Shown here: piece after piece, positions 59,258 to 59,884 of the stretch
Position numbering within the stretch: position 1 is the stretch's first letter
Layout: each line of letters begins with the position of its first letter
Assembly (NCBI GenBank): GCA_902776985.1
Contig: CACYSD010000014.1
Span: forward strand, 1-59,884
Direction: 5' to 3'
DNA from: UBA3839 sp902776985
GTDB lineage: Bacteria > Bacteroidota > Bacteroidia > Bacteroidales > Bacteroidaceae
Length of the DNA: 59,884 nt
Position numbers and translations under genes: made by a program
The notes under the pieces: model-generated
What the model was told of the DNA's origin: nothing
The model's database searches: none
Seen by the model: only the letters and a program-made list of their open reading frames with translations

Positions 59258-59884
59258 TCACAGAATCCTTGCCCATATCAGCAATGAATATATATACAAC
59301 TTGATTTTAATAAGCAGAGATGTACCTTTTCCTATATCATGCAATGCGAATAGTTTTGATGGATATAATTCATCTAACTGGTAAAAGTAATATTTGAATA
59401 AAGAATGGTCTTTCTTCAACATTATCAATAAATATTTTCTCATAGACCTAACTCTACAGATATTATGCCTAATCAAGAATTTTTCTTCTCGGAAAAACAC
59501 TTCTGCCCTTGGAAAAGTCACGACATATAGGGTTATATTTGCAACCTTGATGGTTCCTGCATGATAACCAACAAGCATGGAAAAATATACATCAGCCGAA
59601 TACACTACTTCGTCAAATCGGATATTGTATTTAATAACTAAATCCCTTTTAACCATTTTGGCCCATGGAACAAACAACTTAAATCTTACAGGCCATTCAT
59701 CACCATCTTTCAAACATTGATCAATCTTTCTATTCATCCAAGAACATCGATTTGATTCTATGTTTATATTCTCCGAAAGAACCGCCTTGTTTTTGAAGTA
59801 TATGACATCTGCTTCCGAATCAAAGTATGAGCTGATGATGTCATGCATATCTTCAACAAAGAAGTCATCCGCATCGGCAAACAG
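59258..59884 (-). CDS. Family 2 glycosyltransferase, tandem paralogue 4 (partial)
   Basis: The reading frame enters from beyond the right edge with LFADADDFFVEDMHD, so only the C-terminal 208 residues are visible and the true start is outside the window. The shared PWAKMVKRDLVIKYNIRFDE region is present. Compared with paralogues 1-3 a stretch of about 20 residues after TLYVVTF is missing. Further paralogues may follow. Confidence 0.85.
   Translation of the reverse strand: MFADADDFFVEDMHDIISSYFDSEADVIYFKNKAVLSENINIESNRCSWMNRKIDQCLKDGDEWPVRFKLFVPWAKMVKRDLVIKYNIRFDEVVYSADVYFSMLVGYHAGTIKVANITLYVVTFPRAEVFFREEKFLIRHNICRVRSMRKYLLIMLKKDHSLFKYYFYQLDELYPSKLFALHDIGKGTSLLIKIKLYIYSLLIWARIL

Overview
The window looks like chromosomal DNA of a Bacteroidetes, most likely a Prevotellaceae (Prevotella/Segatella-like) member. 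The grounds are SusC/SusD and C10 streptopain-like proteins, Bacteroidetes-type promoters (TAnnTTTG at -7 with TTG/TTTG about 19-21 bp upstream), secreted proteins ending in T9SS-like C-terminal domains, lipoproteins with Ser/Ala-Cys lipoboxes, and housekeeping genes of the type expected in that group. No tRNA, rRNA or CRISPR array was recognised.

Layout. 1-614 is non-coding, with a strong hairpin and the leader of a susC operon. 615-11363 is a SusC/SusD/lipoprotein set followed by a C10 cysteine protease and a secreted dipeptidyl peptidase III, which together read as a protein/peptide capture unit. 11564-23264 is mostly core metabolism and regulation: an AlkD-like protein, a Fur-family regulator with purA, divergent pckA and a secreted M6 metalloprotease, pyrE, argH, an aldo/keto reductase and a metal-binding-type lipoprotein. 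23394-30784 is a carbohydrate-degradation block: GH30, a wrecked GH127 gene, GH43, and a three-module GH43 protein that appears to have been assembled by recombination. 31040-35548 (minus strand) holds an acyltransferase, rsgA, frr and fumarase. 35769-40308 holds a VTC-domain protein, a DUF4956 membrane protein, a DUF2490-like outer-membrane protein, a small CTD-like protein and a Cthe_2159-type beta-helix protein in one orientation. 40381-46882 (minus) holds an LpxL-like acyltransferase, a DUF4369/thioredoxin-like lipoprotein, an OmpA/TPR lipoprotein, a LolC/E-like permease, rbfA, an O-methyltransferase and aroQ. 46976-51413 (plus) holds xerD, ribF, an M15 peptidase, a conserved small protein, a PduO-type adenosyltransferase and a DUF2795 protein. 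51631-59884 starts with a recombinase lacking its catalytic half and continues with a minus-strand surface-polysaccharide cluster: WecA/WbpL-like and WbpV-like proteins, a GT4-like and a GT2 enzyme, and a tandem array of at least four paralogous GT2 genes that runs off the window.

The intergenic DNA is unusually rich in repeats. A GC-rich palindromic family (ends AAGACCCCCTC / GAGGGGGTCTT, often with CCATCCGGATGG) occurs about ten times, always against a gene end, and twice appears to be read as protein. There are also a 79-bp tandem repeat with a copy elsewhere, a five-unit 22-bp array of small palindromes, heptanucleotide tracts (one encoding a signal peptide), and A-rich ACTCAAGA-type leaders. 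Repeat-mediated recombination best explains the GH43 fusion, a swapped C-terminal tail, the GH127 wreck and an orphan GT2 fragment. All functional assignments are from reading the sequence; no searches were run.
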